This document shows, in pieces, positions 42,371 to 51,972 of a DNA stretch of 64,000 nt. The notes below the pieces were generated by a model. The model searched no databases, had not been told where the DNA came from, and saw nothing but the letters and a program-made list of their open reading frames with translations. Origin of the DNA: an uncultured Prevotellaceae bacterium (GTDB taxonomy: Bacteria > Bacteroidota > Bacteroidia > Bacteroidales > Bacteroidaceae); NCBI GenBank assembly GCA_900316285.1, contig ONCG01000013.1:62001-126000 (forward strand), in the 5' to 3' direction. The stretch's first letter is position 1, and each line of letters opens with the position of its first letter. Both the position numbers and the translations under genes were made by a program.

Positions 42371-43569
42371 AAAGAAAAGTAATGCTTGTTTTCGGCACAC
42401 GACCCGAAGCTATCAAGATGGCTCCACTCGTGCTGGAACTTAAAAAATACAATACGTTCGAGACATGTGTCTGCGTGACAGGCCAACATCGCGAGATGCT
42501 TGACCAAGTGCTTCAGATATTCAGCATCACCCCTGATTACGATTTGAATATTATGAAGCCAGGACAAGATCTCTACGACGTGACTAGCCGTGTGCTCCTG
42601 GGCATGCGCGACGTGCTCAGAGAGGTCAAACCCGACGTGGTGCTCGTGCATGGCGACACGACAACGTCGACGGCAGCCGCACTGGCAGCTTTCTATCAAC
42701 AGATTCCAGTAGGCCACGTGGAGGCAGGTCTGCGCACCCACAACATCTACAGTCCGTGGCCGGAAGAAATGAATCGACAGCTTACAGGTCGCATTGCCTC
42801 CTACAACTTCTCGCCCACTGAACTAAGCCGCAGCAATTTGCTCAACGAGGGCATCGATGCCGAGAAGATCACTGTCACTGGCAACACGGTGATTGATGCT
42901 CTTCATCTTGTCGTCGACAAGATTTCCTCTAACACATCGCTTCGCCAGGAACTTGCTGAAGTGCTGAGACAGAGCGGCTACGACATTAACCGTCTCAACG
43001 ACACGCAACGACGACTTGTCCTCATCACTGGACATCGACGTGAGAACTTTGGTGAGGGTTTCTTGCATATCTGCACAGCTATCAAAGATCTCTCCATGAA
43101 GTATCCGAATGTAGACTTTGTATACCCCATGCATCTCAATCCCAATGTGCGCCGACCTATTGCCAAGATCTTTGAAGGAAACGAGCAACTTACCATAAAC
43201 AGTCAATCTGTCAACGAGAAATATCCTAACATGTTCTTCGCAGAGCCTCTTGAGTATCTAAGTTTTGTTTATCTCATGGAGAAAGCCTATATAGTCCTTA
43301 CCGACAGTGGCGGCATTCAGGAAGAGGCCCCAGGATTGGGGAAGCCCGTTCTCGTGATGCGCGACACCACTGAACGTCCAGAGGCTGTTGCTGCCGGCAC
43401 CGTGAAACTTGTTGGCACTGATTACGACGCCATCGTAAGCAATGTGTCGGAACTGCTCGACTCGTTGCACACCTACGAGCAAATGAGCAAAGCCGTGAAT
43501 CCCTATGGCGACGGCAAGGCTTGCCAACGCATCATCAACGTTCTTAAATCCAAACATACATGCGAATAG
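42367..43569 (+). CDS. wecB: UDP-N-acetylglucosamine 2-epimerase
   Basis: The 400-residue enzyme opens [20 protein letters not shown] and has [48 protein letters not shown] and the late [20 protein letters not shown] block of non-hydrolysing epimerases. It interconverts UDP-GlcNAc and UDP-ManNAc, so the polymer probably contains ManNAc or a derivative. It overlaps the previous gene by four bases and the next by ten. Confidence 0.95.
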   Translation: MKRKVMLVFGTRPEAIKMAPLVLELKKYNTFETCVCVTGQHREMLDQVLQIFSITPDYDLNIMKPGQDLYDVTSRVLLGMRDVLREVKPDVVLVHGDTTTSTAAALAAFYQQIPVGHVEAGLRTHNIYSPWPEEMNRQLTGRIASYNFSPTELSRSNLLNEGIDAEKITVTGNTVIDALHLVVDKISSNTSLRQELAEVLRQSGYDINRLNDTQRRLVLITGHRRENFGEGFLHICTAIKDLSMKYPNVDFVYPMHLNPNVRRPIAKIFEGNEQLTINSQSVNEKYPNMFFAEPLEYLSFVYLMEKAYIVLTDSGGIQEEAPGLGKPVLVMRDTTERPEAVAAGTVKLVGTDYDAIVSNVSELLDSLHTYEQMSKAVNPYGDGKACQRIINVLKSKHTCE

Positions 43570-44636
43570 GACTACTTTTACCCCTGAATCCTTCATATGC
43601 CCCCTATCTAAGCATCTACACCAACATCCTCGACAAAATAGAGGGGGTGGAATACGACATCATCTACCCTGACAAGAAAGGTCTCAGAGAACCGGCCAAA
43701 CACCGTTTCGACGTGAGAACAGAAGATCGGGTGAGCAATCTTAATAAGGTTGTCTATTACCTGCGCTACTCACACTTTCTGGTACGTGTTCTCAAACAGG
43801 AGAAATACGACAAGCTGATCGTTTTCGGCCAGCAAGTGGCGGTGTTCATTTATCGATACCTGTCACGACATTACCGCGGACGTTTCATCATGGACTATCG
43901 CGACCTTGGCCTCGACCAGAAATTCAAGGGATTTTTCCGACAGATTCTTGACTCGTGTGCACATATTATCATATCATCACCAGGGTTCAAAAAGTATCTG
44001 CCAGAACGTAGCGACTACATTCTCAGCCACAATTTCGACATCAACATCCTGCGAAAAGCTATCGCCGATGTACGGACAGAACCATATAACCTCACGTTCA
44101 AAGACGGAAAAATGGATGTCCTAACTATTGGGAGCATTCGCGACTACGTGCAAAATTCTGCTGTCATACAAGCTCTGGCCAACGACGACCGCTTCCACAT
44201 CACATTTACTGGCCGTGGCTATGCAGCCGCCGACCTCCAGCATTTCGCCGAGGACCACCATGTAAGAAACATTGTCTTTACAGGTTACTATGAGAAAAGC
44301 ACTGAACCTGACATCATCAGCCAGACTACATTTCTCAATATCTTCTACCCAAGACGTCCCACACATGAGACAGCCATCTCGAACCGTTTCTACAACTCTC
44401 TCATTTTCCGCAAACCCATGATTACGACCATCGGCACCATACAAGGTGACTACGCGCAACATTATGGTCTCGGATTGGCCATCGCCGATACGGAAGATCT
44501 TGCCACAAAGCTCGACAACTACTTCCGCAATTTCGACTCAATAGAATTCGAACGGCAACGACAGGTTCTACTCAACGAGTTCAAGAACGACTACGATCTA
44601 TTTGAGAAAACCGTAACTGCTTTTGCGTCATGTTAA
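43560..44636 (+). CDS. glycosyltransferase-like protein
   Basis: The 358-residue protein resembles GT-B transferases loosely. The N terminus is [20 protein letters not shown], a DYRDLGLDQ motif is near 117, and the C-terminal half has the [17 protein letters not shown] and [20 protein letters not shown] pattern. The usual E-x7-E motif is not obvious, so its donor is unclear. It overlaps wecB by ten bases and the CapA-like gene by seven, consistent with a tight operon. Confidence 0.7.
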   Translation: MRIGLLLPLNPSYAPYLSIYTNILDKIEGVEYDIIYPDKKGLREPAKHRFDVRTEDRVSNLNKVVYYLRYSHFLVRVLKQEKYDKLIVFGQQVAVFIYRYLSRHYRGRFIMDYRDLGLDQKFKGFFRQILDSCAHIIISSPGFKKYLPERSDYILSHNFDINILRKAIADVRTEPYNLTFKDGKMDVLTIGSIRDYVQNSAVIQALANDDRFHITFTGRGYAAADLQHFAEDHHVRNIVFTGYYEKSTEPDIISQTTFLNIFYPRRPTHETAISNRFYNSLIFRKPMITTIGTIQGDYAQHYGLGLAIADTEDLATKLDNYFRNFDSIEFERQRQVLLNEFKNDYDLFEKTVTAFASC

Positions 44637-45643
44637 GAATCACTGGCGACATCAACTTCTCCGACGGATATTTCGACACAGGGATAGGAACCGGCAGCCG
44701 CATCAGGATGGGAATGAATCCATTCCGCCACCTGAAACGCGATTCCGACGATTACTGGATTGGCAACTTCGAATGTGTTTGCGCTGACACTTCCGATCAA
44801 CAAGGGCTGAAGGCACGACAGTTTCTGATTACTCCAGAAGCACTTCAGCATGTTAGCCATCTGAACTGCTATGGTGTAGCCAACAACCACGTCAGCCAGC
44901 ACGGACCTGAAGCTTTCCGCAGACTTATTGACTACCTCGGGTCAAAAGGTGTAGCCTATGCTGGGACCCGCGAAAAGCGTACACATGTGCTGCAGCATCA
45001 GGGAAAGCAAGTTTCGCTGACAGCGTTTAGCTTGCGTCCAGACAACTTCACCGATGCACCAGCCTACTGGCATCTGCCCGAACTGAGTGATGTTCAGAGC
45101 GAACTCTCCCGTCATGCCGACAGCGATTACCGCATTGTCTTTGTGCATTGGGGAAATGAATTCATCAATTATCCTTACATTGACCAAAAACATGTCGCCC
45201 ACTTCCTCATTGACAGCGGGGCCGATCTAGTCGTAGGCATGCATCCCCACGTCATGCAAGGCAGCGAGCAGTACAAAAACGGATGGATATTCTACTCGTT
45301 GGGTAACTTTGTTTTCAATATGCCTTGGGAGCCTGCACAATACGGACTTATAGTCAACGTCGATCTCAGCAAGACACAACCTGCTATCAGCTTCAACTAT
45401 GTACGCATCGGAGAAGACGCCTGCCCAGTCATCACCAACGACGTACCTGCCGACTACAGCATGTCTCGGCTGAACAAACTGCTCGGCATTCAGGAGGAAA
45501 ATGAGAAATACTATGCTCACGTAAGGAAATGCTGCAAGAACTACCGTCGGGTGAATCGCCGGAAGATTCTCAGCAATTTCATGCAGATGAAGCCACACGA
45601 CTCATGGGGCATCATCATGGAGTTCGTCAGGAAAAGAATTTAA
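44630..45643 (+). CDS. CapA/PgsA-type metallophosphatase-fold capsule protein
   Basis: The 337-residue protein has the CapA pattern: GDINFSDG (about 5), IGNFECVC (about 45), VANNHVSQHGPEAFRRLIDY (about 84), FVHWGNEFINYP, and VVGMHPHVMQGSEQYKNGWI with FYSLGNFVF. These residues ligate the metal pair in calcineurin-like enzymes. CapA relatives occur in poly-glutamate and polysaccharide capsule systems, but there is no membrane anchor here. It ends the plus-strand operon and converges with the GH16 gene, overlapping it by four bases. Confidence 0.88.
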   Translation: MLRITGDINFSDGYFDTGIGTGSRIRMGMNPFRHLKRDSDDYWIGNFECVCADTSDQQGLKARQFLITPEALQHVSHLNCYGVANNHVSQHGPEAFRRLIDYLGSKGVAYAGTREKRTHVLQHQGKQVSLTAFSLRPDNFTDAPAYWHLPELSDVQSELSRHADSDYRIVFVHWGNEFINYPYIDQKHVAHFLIDSGADLVVGMHPHVMQGSEQYKNGWIFYSLGNFVFNMPWEPAQYGLIVNVDLSKTQPAISFNYVRIGEDACPVITNDVPADYSMSRLNKLLGIQEENEKYYAHVRKCCKNYRRVNRRKILSNFMQMKPHDSWGIIMEFVRKRI

Positions 45644-46446
45644 TTGCGCTGATACACGCGTATCCAGTCGAACTGCGTCTCGTAGGTCTTCCGCACATGA
45701 GGCGCGAAATAGCCATACACACCATTGCCCACACTTTGGTTCAGCAGCAAATATAGCGGCTGATCAAACGACCATTGTCCCTGCTTAAGTAAATTCTTGT
45801 TGCCCGACTTCCTGTAAACGGCAACAGTAACTCCGTCAATAGTCCATATCACCTCTGTTTCTGACCACTCCACACCATACACATGCCATTGCGTGATATC
45901 CAGATCTTGGCGGAAAGAATTCTTCTCGCCATGTTTTGCCTTTGTAAAAGTCAGCTGCGAATGGATATTTTGGTGGGCCTGCCGTCGGTCGCCAAACATT
46001 TCGACAATGTCAATTTCTGCATACGGGTCGCCTGGTTTCTTCGCTTTGCGTCCCATCCACGCCGCAGGGAAATTGCCCTGCCGCAGGTTGGTCTTCATGC
46101 GCACCTCCACACGGCCATATTGGAACTCAAACTTATCCTTCGTGTAGATGGCGCCAGTGAACATGCGAGCCGTGTCGGTTTTTTCTGTCTTGTTTGGTAT
46201 GGCTCGGCACACCAAAGCACCGTTCTTTATATAGATGGTCTTCGGCGTATTCTTAATCCAGCGGCTCCAGATAGAGGTTCCTCGTGGCGGCTGACTCCAC
46301 TTTGTTGCGTCGGGCTGCGAACCATTCGGACCATTAAACTCATCGCTGAACACCAGCTGCCACTGCGGCTGCTGGGCTTTCAGCTGTGTGCTGTCGGCAG
46401 TCATCACAAACAGCATCGCTATGAGAAACATTCCATTTTTCATCAT
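45640..46446 (-). CDS. secreted glycoside hydrolase family 16 enzyme
   Basis: The 268-residue protein has a signal peptide (about 1-24). The GH16 active-site motif is EIDIVEMFGD (about 142-151), with the two catalytic glutamates in EIDxxE. WQLVFSDEFNG near the N terminus and HVYGVEWSETEVIWTIDG further on are also typical. GH16 enzymes cleave beta-1,3/1,4 glucans or galactans; here it may trim the polymer made by this cluster. It is transcribed against the capsule operon. Confidence 0.92.
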   Translation of the reverse strand: MMKNGMFLIAMLFVMTADSTQLKAQQPQWQLVFSDEFNGPNGSQPDATKWSQPPRGTSIWSRWIKNTPKTIYIKNGALVCRAIPNKTEKTDTARMFTGAIYTKDKFEFQYGRVEVRMKTNLRQGNFPAAWMGRKAKKPGDPYAEIDIVEMFGDRRQAHQNIHSQLTFTKAKHGEKNSFRQDLDITQWHVYGVEWSETEVIWTIDGVTVAVYRKSGNKNLLKQGQWSFDQPLYLLLNQSVGNGVYGYFAPHVRKTYETQFDWIRVYQRN

Positions 46447-46459
46447 TACAAGATTAAGA

Positions 46460-46600
46460 ATTGGACTTTGAACCTTGAACGCTGCGCAGCAGCATTTGCG
46501 CTCGCCTATGCCGCTTTCGTAGCGAAGCGGAGAAAGAACTCTAAACTCTCAACTGACTCTAAACACTAAACTCTCCACTCTAAACTCTCAACTACCCTCT
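46460..46600. repeat. mixed repeat block between GH16 and TupA-like genes
   Basis: It holds a TTGAAC-linked hairpin GCTGC-GCA-GCAGC (near 46475), a TTCTTTCTCC-type element (46500-46537) and CTCTAAA/CTCAACT heptamers (46538-46597). The heptamers run into the last codons of the TupA-like gene, which ends at 46566. Confidence 0.75.
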
Positions 46601-47489
46601 CTCCCATCTCCAGGAGATACTCTGGCGTGTAGTAGTTCATCATTCCGCAGAGCGACGTAAATGTCAGTTCACCAAACCACACACGGCCTTGCGACTCATA
46701 CAAATCGACGCGTACTTCGGGAAAACCTTCCGACAGCGTCCGAGCAACACGAATCATCTCTTCCAGACACTGCGGACGGGGCAGTGGCTCTGGCTCCTGC
46801 GGATAACGGGCAGAGACCACCATGTTCTCTGGATGATAACCCCAGTCAAGGTCGTAGCAGCCTAAGCAAGTATCGTGACCGTTCTCCTTGCGATTGGAAC
46901 ACACCAGGAAGGAATGCGGCTCACCATGGAAGCACCACAACTTGTAGTCGACCAACGACGACTGTCCTGCGTCCACAGGCAACAGCTGCTCAGCAATAAT
47001 CATCGGGCGAATGCCGCGATACTGCGGTTCGCCAGCCAGTGCTCCGATATGCCGCAACGACAGCCAACGCTGCAGTTCTTTCTTCAAGTCTGCCCAGTCG
47101 GCATCGCTCATCTGCGTTTTGTCTACGACCCGATTTGTTCCCTTCCCGTCACCATTGTTTGCTTTTAGGATAAAGCGGTCGGGCAACTCCTCGAAAGGAA
47201 TGTCCTCCACCCGTTCCCAAGCGCCATAGAGGGGTATCAGAATGTCTGCCAAACCCTTCTCGGCCACATACTGTCGCACCTGATACTTATCGGCCAGGCG
47301 CGTCCATGCCGTAGTATCCGTGAAGAGTTTCAAATAGAGTATCTTCTCGTTCAGATCCTTCGGGTGCTTCAGATCGGGCAAACGGTGAAAGCGAGCCAGA
47401 TAGCGCAACCTCACCATCGTGACGGGTGAATGCTCTCCCAACCACGACAACGGCTTTGCAACAATATGTTTCAAACGATCAGCAAACAT
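46566..47489 (-). CDS. TupA-like ATP-grasp glycosyltransferase-associated protein
   Basis: The 307-residue protein matches the TupA-like ATP-grasp family: HPKDLNEKILYLKLFTDT, DKYQVRQYVAEKGLADILIP, FILKANNGDGKG (the ATP-binding loop) and VDLYESQGRVWFGELTFTS near the end. These are cytoplasmic proteins in polysaccharide clusters that probably ligate or transfer. The -7 element TACCTTTG (47518..47511, minus) lies about 25 nt upstream. The stop codon lies within a heptamer repeat, so the last few residues may come from the repeat. Confidence 0.82.
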   Translation of the reverse strand: MFADRLKHIVAKPLSWLGEHSPVTMVRLRYLARFHRLPDLKHPKDLNEKILYLKLFTDTTAWTRLADKYQVRQYVAEKGLADILIPLYGAWERVEDIPFEELPDRFILKANNGDGKGTNRVVDKTQMSDADWADLKKELQRWLSLRHIGALAGEPQYRGIRPMIIAEQLLPVDAGQSSLVDYKLWCFHGEPHSFLVCSNRKENGHDTCLGCYDLDWGYHPENMVVSARYPQEPEPLPRPQCLEEMIRVARTLSEGFPEVRVDLYESQGRVWFGELTFTSLCGMMNYYTPEYLLEMGERVVESLEWRV

Positions 47490-47510
47490 GATTTATCTCT
47501 ATTTCCGTTG

Positions 47511-47518
47511 CAAAGGTA
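47511..47518 (-). promoter_or_regulatory. -7 element for the TupA-like gene
   Basis: TACCTTTG followed by CAACGG on the minus strand; no clear -33. It faces away from the plus-strand promoter at 47638-47668. Confidence 0.6.
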
Positions 47519-47637
47519 CAAAAAACTTTAGAGTTTATCACATAATTTCAACTTTTCTTTGTACCTTTGGCTCATCTTTGGCTTCGCCAAGGGTATTTCC
47601 ACTCGGAAATGAAAAACCAAAAAACTTCGTATTTTGT

Positions 47638-47668
47638 TTTGCAATTCGCTCGTTTATTCGTACCTTTG
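47638..47668 (+). promoter_or_regulatory. promoter of the GT2 glycosyltransferase
   Basis: TTTG (47638-47641) and TACCTTTG (47661-47668) are 19 nt apart; the leader is about 15 nt. A second TACCTTTG at 47562-47569 has no partner. Confidence 0.85.
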
Positions 47669-47686
47669 CAGCCGCTATCTCAAAAA

Positions 47687-48514
47687 ATGAGTAATATGAA
47701 CAAGGAATTAGTGTCTGTCATCATGCCAACTTACAATGCCGGGAAGTACCTTTCCGACAGCATCGACAGCATCCTTGCACAGACCTACGAGAACCTGGAA
47801 TTGCTCATCACCGACGATGGTTCAACTGAGGAACGCACGCTGCAACTGCTGAAGGAATTCTGCGAGAAAGACCCTCGCGTAAAAGTGGTTTATCTGAAGG
47901 AGAACCTCGGCTCGGGTCATTCGCGCAACAATGCCATTGAGCGTGCCGAAGGTCGCTACATCGCCTTCTGCGACTGCGATGACCGCTGGATGCCAGAGAA
48001 GCTGGAGCGACAGATTGCCTACATGCAGGAGAAGGACTGCGCGCTGGTCAGCTCGTCGTACCTCATCTGCAACGAAGATAGCGAAATCACCGGCATCAAC
48101 ATCTCGCCCGACAAGGTGACGTTCGGTATGGAGAAGCGCGACAACAAGATTGGTTGTCTGACAGCCGTCTACGACACCCGTCGCCTGGGCCGAAAATTCC
48201 TGATGCCCTCCATCCGCAAGCGCCAGGACTGGGGATTGTTCCTGAACATCTTGAAAGAATGCGGCGTATGCTATGCCATCACCGAGCCGCTGGCCGTCTA
48301 CCGAAACCGCACGGGTTCCATCTCCAGCCGCAAGTTCCCGCTGGTGAAATACAATGTACGCATCTACCACGATATTCTAGGCTACAGCTGGCCGCAATCG
48401 CTCTTCTACTTTTTGTTCTTCTTCCTGCCTACCTATGGAACAAAAGTACTCAAGCGCAAGGTTGACAGCTATCGCCTGATGAAGCAAATCAAGCAGGGCA
48501 AAAAGCCTTTTTAA
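47687..48514 (+). CDS. family 2 glycosyltransferase
   Basis: The protein from MSNMNKELVSVIMPTYNAGK has the GT-A fold signature: VIMPTYNAGKYLSDSIDSIL, LLITDDGSTEERTLQLL and the metal-binding aspartates in FCDCDDRWMPEKLERQ. It would transfer a sugar onto the capsule lipid intermediate. The frame is open upstream to 47567, but that stretch contains the promoter and cannot be translated from this transcript. ATG at 47687 or 47696 is therefore the start. The sugar transferase gene follows 92 nt later. Confidence 0.92.
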   Translation: MSNMNKELVSVIMPTYNAGKYLSDSIDSILAQTYENLELLITDDGSTEERTLQLLKEFCEKDPRVKVVYLKENLGSGHSRNNAIERAEGRYIAFCDCDDRWMPEKLERQIAYMQEKDCALVSSSYLICNEDSEITGINISPDKVTFGMEKRDNKIGCLTAVYDTRRLGRKFLMPSIRKRQDWGLFLNILKECGVCYAITEPLAVYRNRTGSISSRKFPLVKYNVRIYHDILGYSWPQSLFYFLFFFLPTYGTKVLKRKVDSYRLMKQIKQGKKPF

Positions 48515-48606
48515 CCCCAAGCTAAAATCTCGAAACTTTTTTGCTTTTTCATGCAATAAATATCGTATGGATACGTTTATAAGATATAAAACGTAGAATA
48601 CGACGC

Positions 48607-49236
48607 ATGACAACACTCGAAAACGGATATGTGCTTGACGGAATGAATGAGCTAGAACGCAACACGAAGCGTATCTTCGACTTCTTCATTGCCTTGTTTT
48701 GCCTTATCATATTTTCCCCTCTCTTCCTGATTTGCTACATTGCGGTGAAGCGTGAGGATGGCGGACCGGCCATCTTCAAGCAGGAACGCATCGGACGCTT
48801 CGGCAGACCGTTCAACATCTACAAGTTCCGCTCCATGCGCATGGATGCCGAGAAAGACGGACCCGCACTCTATCAGCACGAGAACGAGACACGCATGACG
48901 AAGATTGGAAAGTTCCTGCGTGCCCATCACCTCGACGAGCTGCCACAGTTGTGGAATGTGCTAAAGGGTGAGATGTCGTTCGTTGGTCCGCGTCCCGAGC
49001 GCGAATACTTCATCAAGCAAATCATGGAACACGACCACCGCTACACCTACCTTTATCAGGTACGGCCGGGCGTGACGTCGTATGCTACACTTTATAACGG
49101 CTATACCGACACGATGGAGAAGATGCTGCGCCGCCTCGAACTCGACCTCTACTATCTGGAGCATCGCTCGTGGTGGTTCGACATCAAGATTCTTTTCAAC
49201 ACCTTCACGAACATCGCCATCGGCAAGAAGTTCTAA
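48607..49236 (+). CDS. initiating phosphosugar (undecaprenyl-phosphate) transferase
   Basis: The 209-residue protein is a monotopic PglC/WcaJ-type transferase: a re-entrant hydrophobic segment (FDFFIALFCLIIFSPLFLIC, about 24-43), then FKQERIGRFGRPFNIYKFRS, HLDELPQLWNVLKGEMSFVG with the Asp-Glu dyad, and PRPEREYF. It transfers the first sugar-1-phosphate to undecaprenyl phosphate and so starts each repeat unit. It lacks the extra N-terminal membrane helices of large WcaJ proteins. An inverted repeat TACGTTTATA/TATAAAACGTA lies 10 nt before the start. Confidence 0.93.
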   Translation: MTTLENGYVLDGMNELERNTKRIFDFFIALFCLIIFSPLFLICYIAVKREDGGPAIFKQERIGRFGRPFNIYKFRSMRMDAEKDGPALYQHENETRMTKIGKFLRAHHLDELPQLWNVLKGEMSFVGPRPEREYFIKQIMEHDHRYTYLYQVRPGVTSYATLYNGYTDTMEKMLRRLELDLYYLEHRSWWFDIKILFNTFTNIAIGKKF

Positions 49237-49306
49237 TACCCACACTCTCCTCCTTCAATCCGTGTCTTATTTGGAGTCTCCTCATTTGGGGCGACTGGGG
49301 CTTGTT

Positions 49307-49443
49307 GTCCCCTCCTCTTGGGAGGAAGGGTTGGGGGTGGTAGAGAAAAACACGGTCATAACCTATTATATACCAATTACCTAAAATTGGTCATGCATTA
49401 TTTGTCACTACCACCCCTAGCCTCTCCTTCCCGAAGGAGTGCC
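49307..49443. repeat. element of about 137 bp with inverted ends (copy 2)
   Basis: The left arm is GTCCCCTCCTCTTGGGAGGA with GGGGGTGGTAGAGA. The right arm is CACTACCACCCC with CTTCCCGAAGGAG and GCCCC. The arms match the element at 23619-23744 and the centre differs. The adjacent 49444-49606 contains small palindromes GACTCTTTCAGAGTC, GTAGGTGCGCCTAC and GACGCTTTCAGCGTC and no gene. Confidence 0.8.
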
Positions 49444-49606
49444 CCTACTGGCTGTTGGGCGACTCTTTCAGAGTCGACTACGGGTGTACGCACAAAAATC
49501 CGTAGGTGCGCCTACGGCGTACCCACGGCTATTGAGCGGTGACGCTTTCAGCGTCCTTGTGCCACCTGCGATATTATTCCACAATACTTTTTGGGCTTTC
49601 ATGGGA

Positions 49607-49679
49607 TGTAGGGACGCGGCGTGCCGCGTTCTTGGATTTAGCTTTTCCCCTCCACAACGCGGCACGCCGCGTCCCTACA
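49607..49679. repeat. TGTAGGGACGCG palindromic element (copy 3)
   Basis: This is a 73-bp element with inverted palindromic arms. An extra single arm follows at 49715-49741 directly before the lipocalin-like gene's stop codon. Confidence 0.85.
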
Positions 49680-49745
49680 TTTAGTTGCCTTAACTTGATT
49701 TGCTTTCTGTACCCAAGAACGCGGCACGCCGCGTCCCTACATATA

Positions 49746-50219
49746 TCAATGTCTCTTGAACACGAGGCGAAGCTCTTCGCCGCTGAGCGTCATGCCGCCG
49801 CCGGTGAGTTCCTCGATATCGTACGATTCACCAGCCAACTTGTTGATGCCGAAGGGCTGCAGCAAATCTACCTTTTCAAGAATAGGATCGCCTTCCGCGC
49901 GTTGGTCGTAGTAGAACTGCTGGAAAGAGAGTTTCTCGTTTTCATAAGAGAAATGGCTGACATAGCGTTGACCAAAGGAGAGATCGGGGGAGTAGAGCTG
50001 GAACACTGTGCCCTGAACGATCCAGAAGAAACGCTCCTGTCGCAGGTCGAGCGAACCACCCGTCGAGAGTGTATCTACTTGCACGAGATGCCAGTAGCCA
50101 TCGAGTTTCCCGTTTTCCGAATGCTCAATATCCACCAATCCGCACGAGGCCAGCAATGCCACCATGCTCAGTAGTAACATCCGCCTCACCTTATTATATA
50201 ATATAGATATCTTTTTCAT
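49746..50219 (-). CDS. lipocalin-like lipoprotein
   Basis: The 157-residue protein has a lipoprotein signal with the lipobox LLASCG (cysteine about 26). Its small beta-rich domain resembles the lipocalin-like DUF families of Bacteroidetes: GKLDGYWHLVQVDTLSTGGS (about 37-56) and, near the end, GGMTLSGEELRLVFKRH. The role is unknown; it may assist surface polysaccharide assembly since it lies after wzi-like and aminotransferase genes on the same strand. A start at 50180 (MLLLSMVALL) is also possible. Confidence 0.7.
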   Translation of the reverse strand: MKKISILYNKVRRMLLLSMVALLASCGLVDIEHSENGKLDGYWHLVQVDTLSTGGSLDLRQERFFWIVQGTVFQLYSPDLSFGQRYVSHFSYENEKLSFQQFYYDQRAEGDPILEKVDLLQPFGINKLAGESYDIEELTGGGMTLSGEELRLVFKRH

Positions 50220-50289
50220 TTCTCTTTTGTCACTTTGTTCTTTCTCCGCTATGCTACGAAAGCGAGCAGAGCTCGTAATCCCTTGTTAT

Positions 50290-50320
50290 TTTGTCACCTT
50301 GTTACTTTGTTACTTTGAAC
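50290..50320. repeat. GTTACTTTGT decamer repeat at the end of the Wzi-like gene
   Basis: Three units of TTACTTTG or TCACCTTG. Read on the minus strand, they supply the last codons and the stop of the Wzi-like gene (KVTK then TAA). Confidence 0.8.
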
Positions 50321-51912
50321 AGTCCGCTCTTACTCACGGTGAGCTGTGCACCGTAGTTATGCCCGAGCAACCCACCCATGTCCATTCCGTAAGCGCCCTT
50401 GATGAGCCATCCTTGTGGCAATCGGTAGGCAGCCTCCAGCATCGCACTCACGTTGTGATGCTTCTTGGTGTAAGGCTGGTCGTAAGTGCCGAGGCCTTCC
50501 TGATAGGTTGCCATGAGGCGATAGGACAGGCGCGTGGAAGGCTGACCGCTCACGCCCAGATGCAATGCCATGAAGCGATTATCCTTGAAGTCGATGACAC
50601 CATCGGTGTTGTAGATGGGCGACCGATAGAGCGGATTGCCCATGGTCTGCCCCCAGTGCTGCCAACCCGTGTAGATGTAGTGGTTGTAGAAGTTGTCCTT
50701 ACCGCTGATGTGGTCGGACAGAGAGGGTGTGTGGTCGTGATAGACGGGGCCGCTCTGGTACTTCGTGTAGATGTACTCGAACACCACGTCGCGCAGCCAG
50801 GTGCCATACTTCATGTTTAGTTCTAAGCCAAGCAACATGTCCTTCAGGTCATAGAGGAAGTAGCGGCGCTTCTTCCTGACGTTCCACTCATCGCCAGTGC
50901 CATAGCCGTTGTAGTCGAGTTGCAGCATCGACGAGTGATCCTCGAAGTATTTCTCAGCATAGAAACCCACCTTCCATGAGTCTTCGTCGTAGTTCACACG
51001 CATCGTGTAAGAGCCCAACTGGTTTCCCTCAGCATTCTGATACTCCGTTCCCGTCTCCGGCACATCGGCTCCACCGGGCATGAAGGCATGCCACATGCCG
51101 CTCAACCCGTTGTTGCCCTTGTATACTCGCATCTCATGGCCATAGGGCACATGGGCTGTTCCACCAAACTGGGCAGCCATCTCGAGTCCCAACTCCACCG
51201 ACAACGGGAAGAAACGCTCGGGATAGCCAATCATCAGATAGCCGGCTTTCGAATGAAAGAGGGCTCCATCGGTATATTTCTGCGTGCGATTCGTAAAGTC
51301 GTGCTGCCAGTTTTGGTCGGTGGTTTTTCCGTAGGCCACATGACCTTTTAGCCTCAGCCAACCATTGGCGACGGGTAGCACCCAATACTCGGGCAGCGCC
51401 AGACGCACCTGCGGCACAGGACGGGCATTGATGCCCAGCAACTGCGAGCCGCTGCTCAGCTGGTTGTTCTTCAGCTGCATGGGAAATTCCTTCGCACCCA
51501 CCGTCAGCACACCATGCAACCAACGCATCTCACCAAACGCCTGCTGCACCACCAACCGACTGGTGTAGTGATGGGCAACGGCCACATCCAAACCATAGCC
51601 GAATCCCCAATGGCGCAGCGAGTCCTCTGCCAAGGGACGAACTAGACTCCCACGCAGATAGCCATTTGTGCTCTCTAGCGAACTCAGTCCGTGTTTGTTG
51701 GCATTCAGCCAGAGCGGCGTCTTTCCATCCGACAGCGAGGCTTGTGCCTCCAGCTTATATTCCAGTCCTTTCAGCAATAGCAACGGCTCTTTCTCGTTAT
51801 ATTGCTGCTGAGCCCACACTCCTTGTGTGAGCAGACCACCAAACAGCACGGCAATCAGTTTTGCCACACCGCCTCGGTTCCTGAAATATTGTTTCGTTAT
51901 TCTTTTCAACAT
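50302..51912 (-). CDS. Wzi-family capsule assembly outer-membrane protein
   Basis: From the ATG at 51912 (MLKRITKQYFRN) the protein has a signal peptide ending about QGVWAQ. A long barrel follows with strands typical of the capsule-assembly Wzi family: TPLWLNANKHGLSSLESTNG, RWLHGVLTVGAKEFP, YMIGYPERFFPLSVELGLEM. Wzi proteins help attach or organise capsule on the outer membrane. The frame stays open upstream to 51951, but this extension is translated from a decamer repeat and is unlikely to be used. The C terminus KVTK also comes from a repeat. Confidence 0.85.
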   Translation of the reverse strand: MLKRITKQYFRNRGGVAKLIAVLFGGLLTQGVWAQQQYNEKEPLLLLKGLEYKLEAQASLSDGKTPLWLNANKHGLSSLESTNGYLRGSLVRPLAEDSLRHWGFGYGLDVAVAHHYTSRLVVQQAFGEMRWLHGVLTVGAKEFPMQLKNNQLSSGSQLLGINARPVPQVRLALPEYWVLPVANGWLRLKGHVAYGKTTDQNWQHDFTNRTQKYTDGALFHSKAGYLMIGYPERFFPLSVELGLEMAAQFGGTAHVPYGHEMRVYKGNNGLSGMWHAFMPGGADVPETGTEYQNAEGNQLGSYTMRVNYDEDSWKVGFYAEKYFEDHSSMLQLDYNGYGTGDEWNVRKKRRYFLYDLKDMLLGLELNMKYGTWLRDVVFEYIYTKYQSGPVYHDHTPSLSDHISGKDNFYNHYIYTGWQHWGQTMGNPLYRSPIYNTDGVIDFKDNRFMALHLGVSGQPSTRLSYRLMATYQEGLGTYDQPYTKKHHNVSAMLEAAYRLPQGWLIKGAYGMDMGGLLGHNYGAQLTVSKSGLFKVTK

Positions 51913-51932
51913 GAGTTTCGAATATTCTTGAT

Positions 51933-51972
51933 CTCCTTGTGACTTTGTCACCTTGTTACTTTGTTACTTTGA
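51933..51972. repeat. GTTACTTTGT decamer repeat between DegT and Wzi-like genes
   Basis: Four units of the decamer cover the end of the aminotransferase gene and the spacer. The aminotransferase frame ends within it (FKVTK then TAA). Confidence 0.85.
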
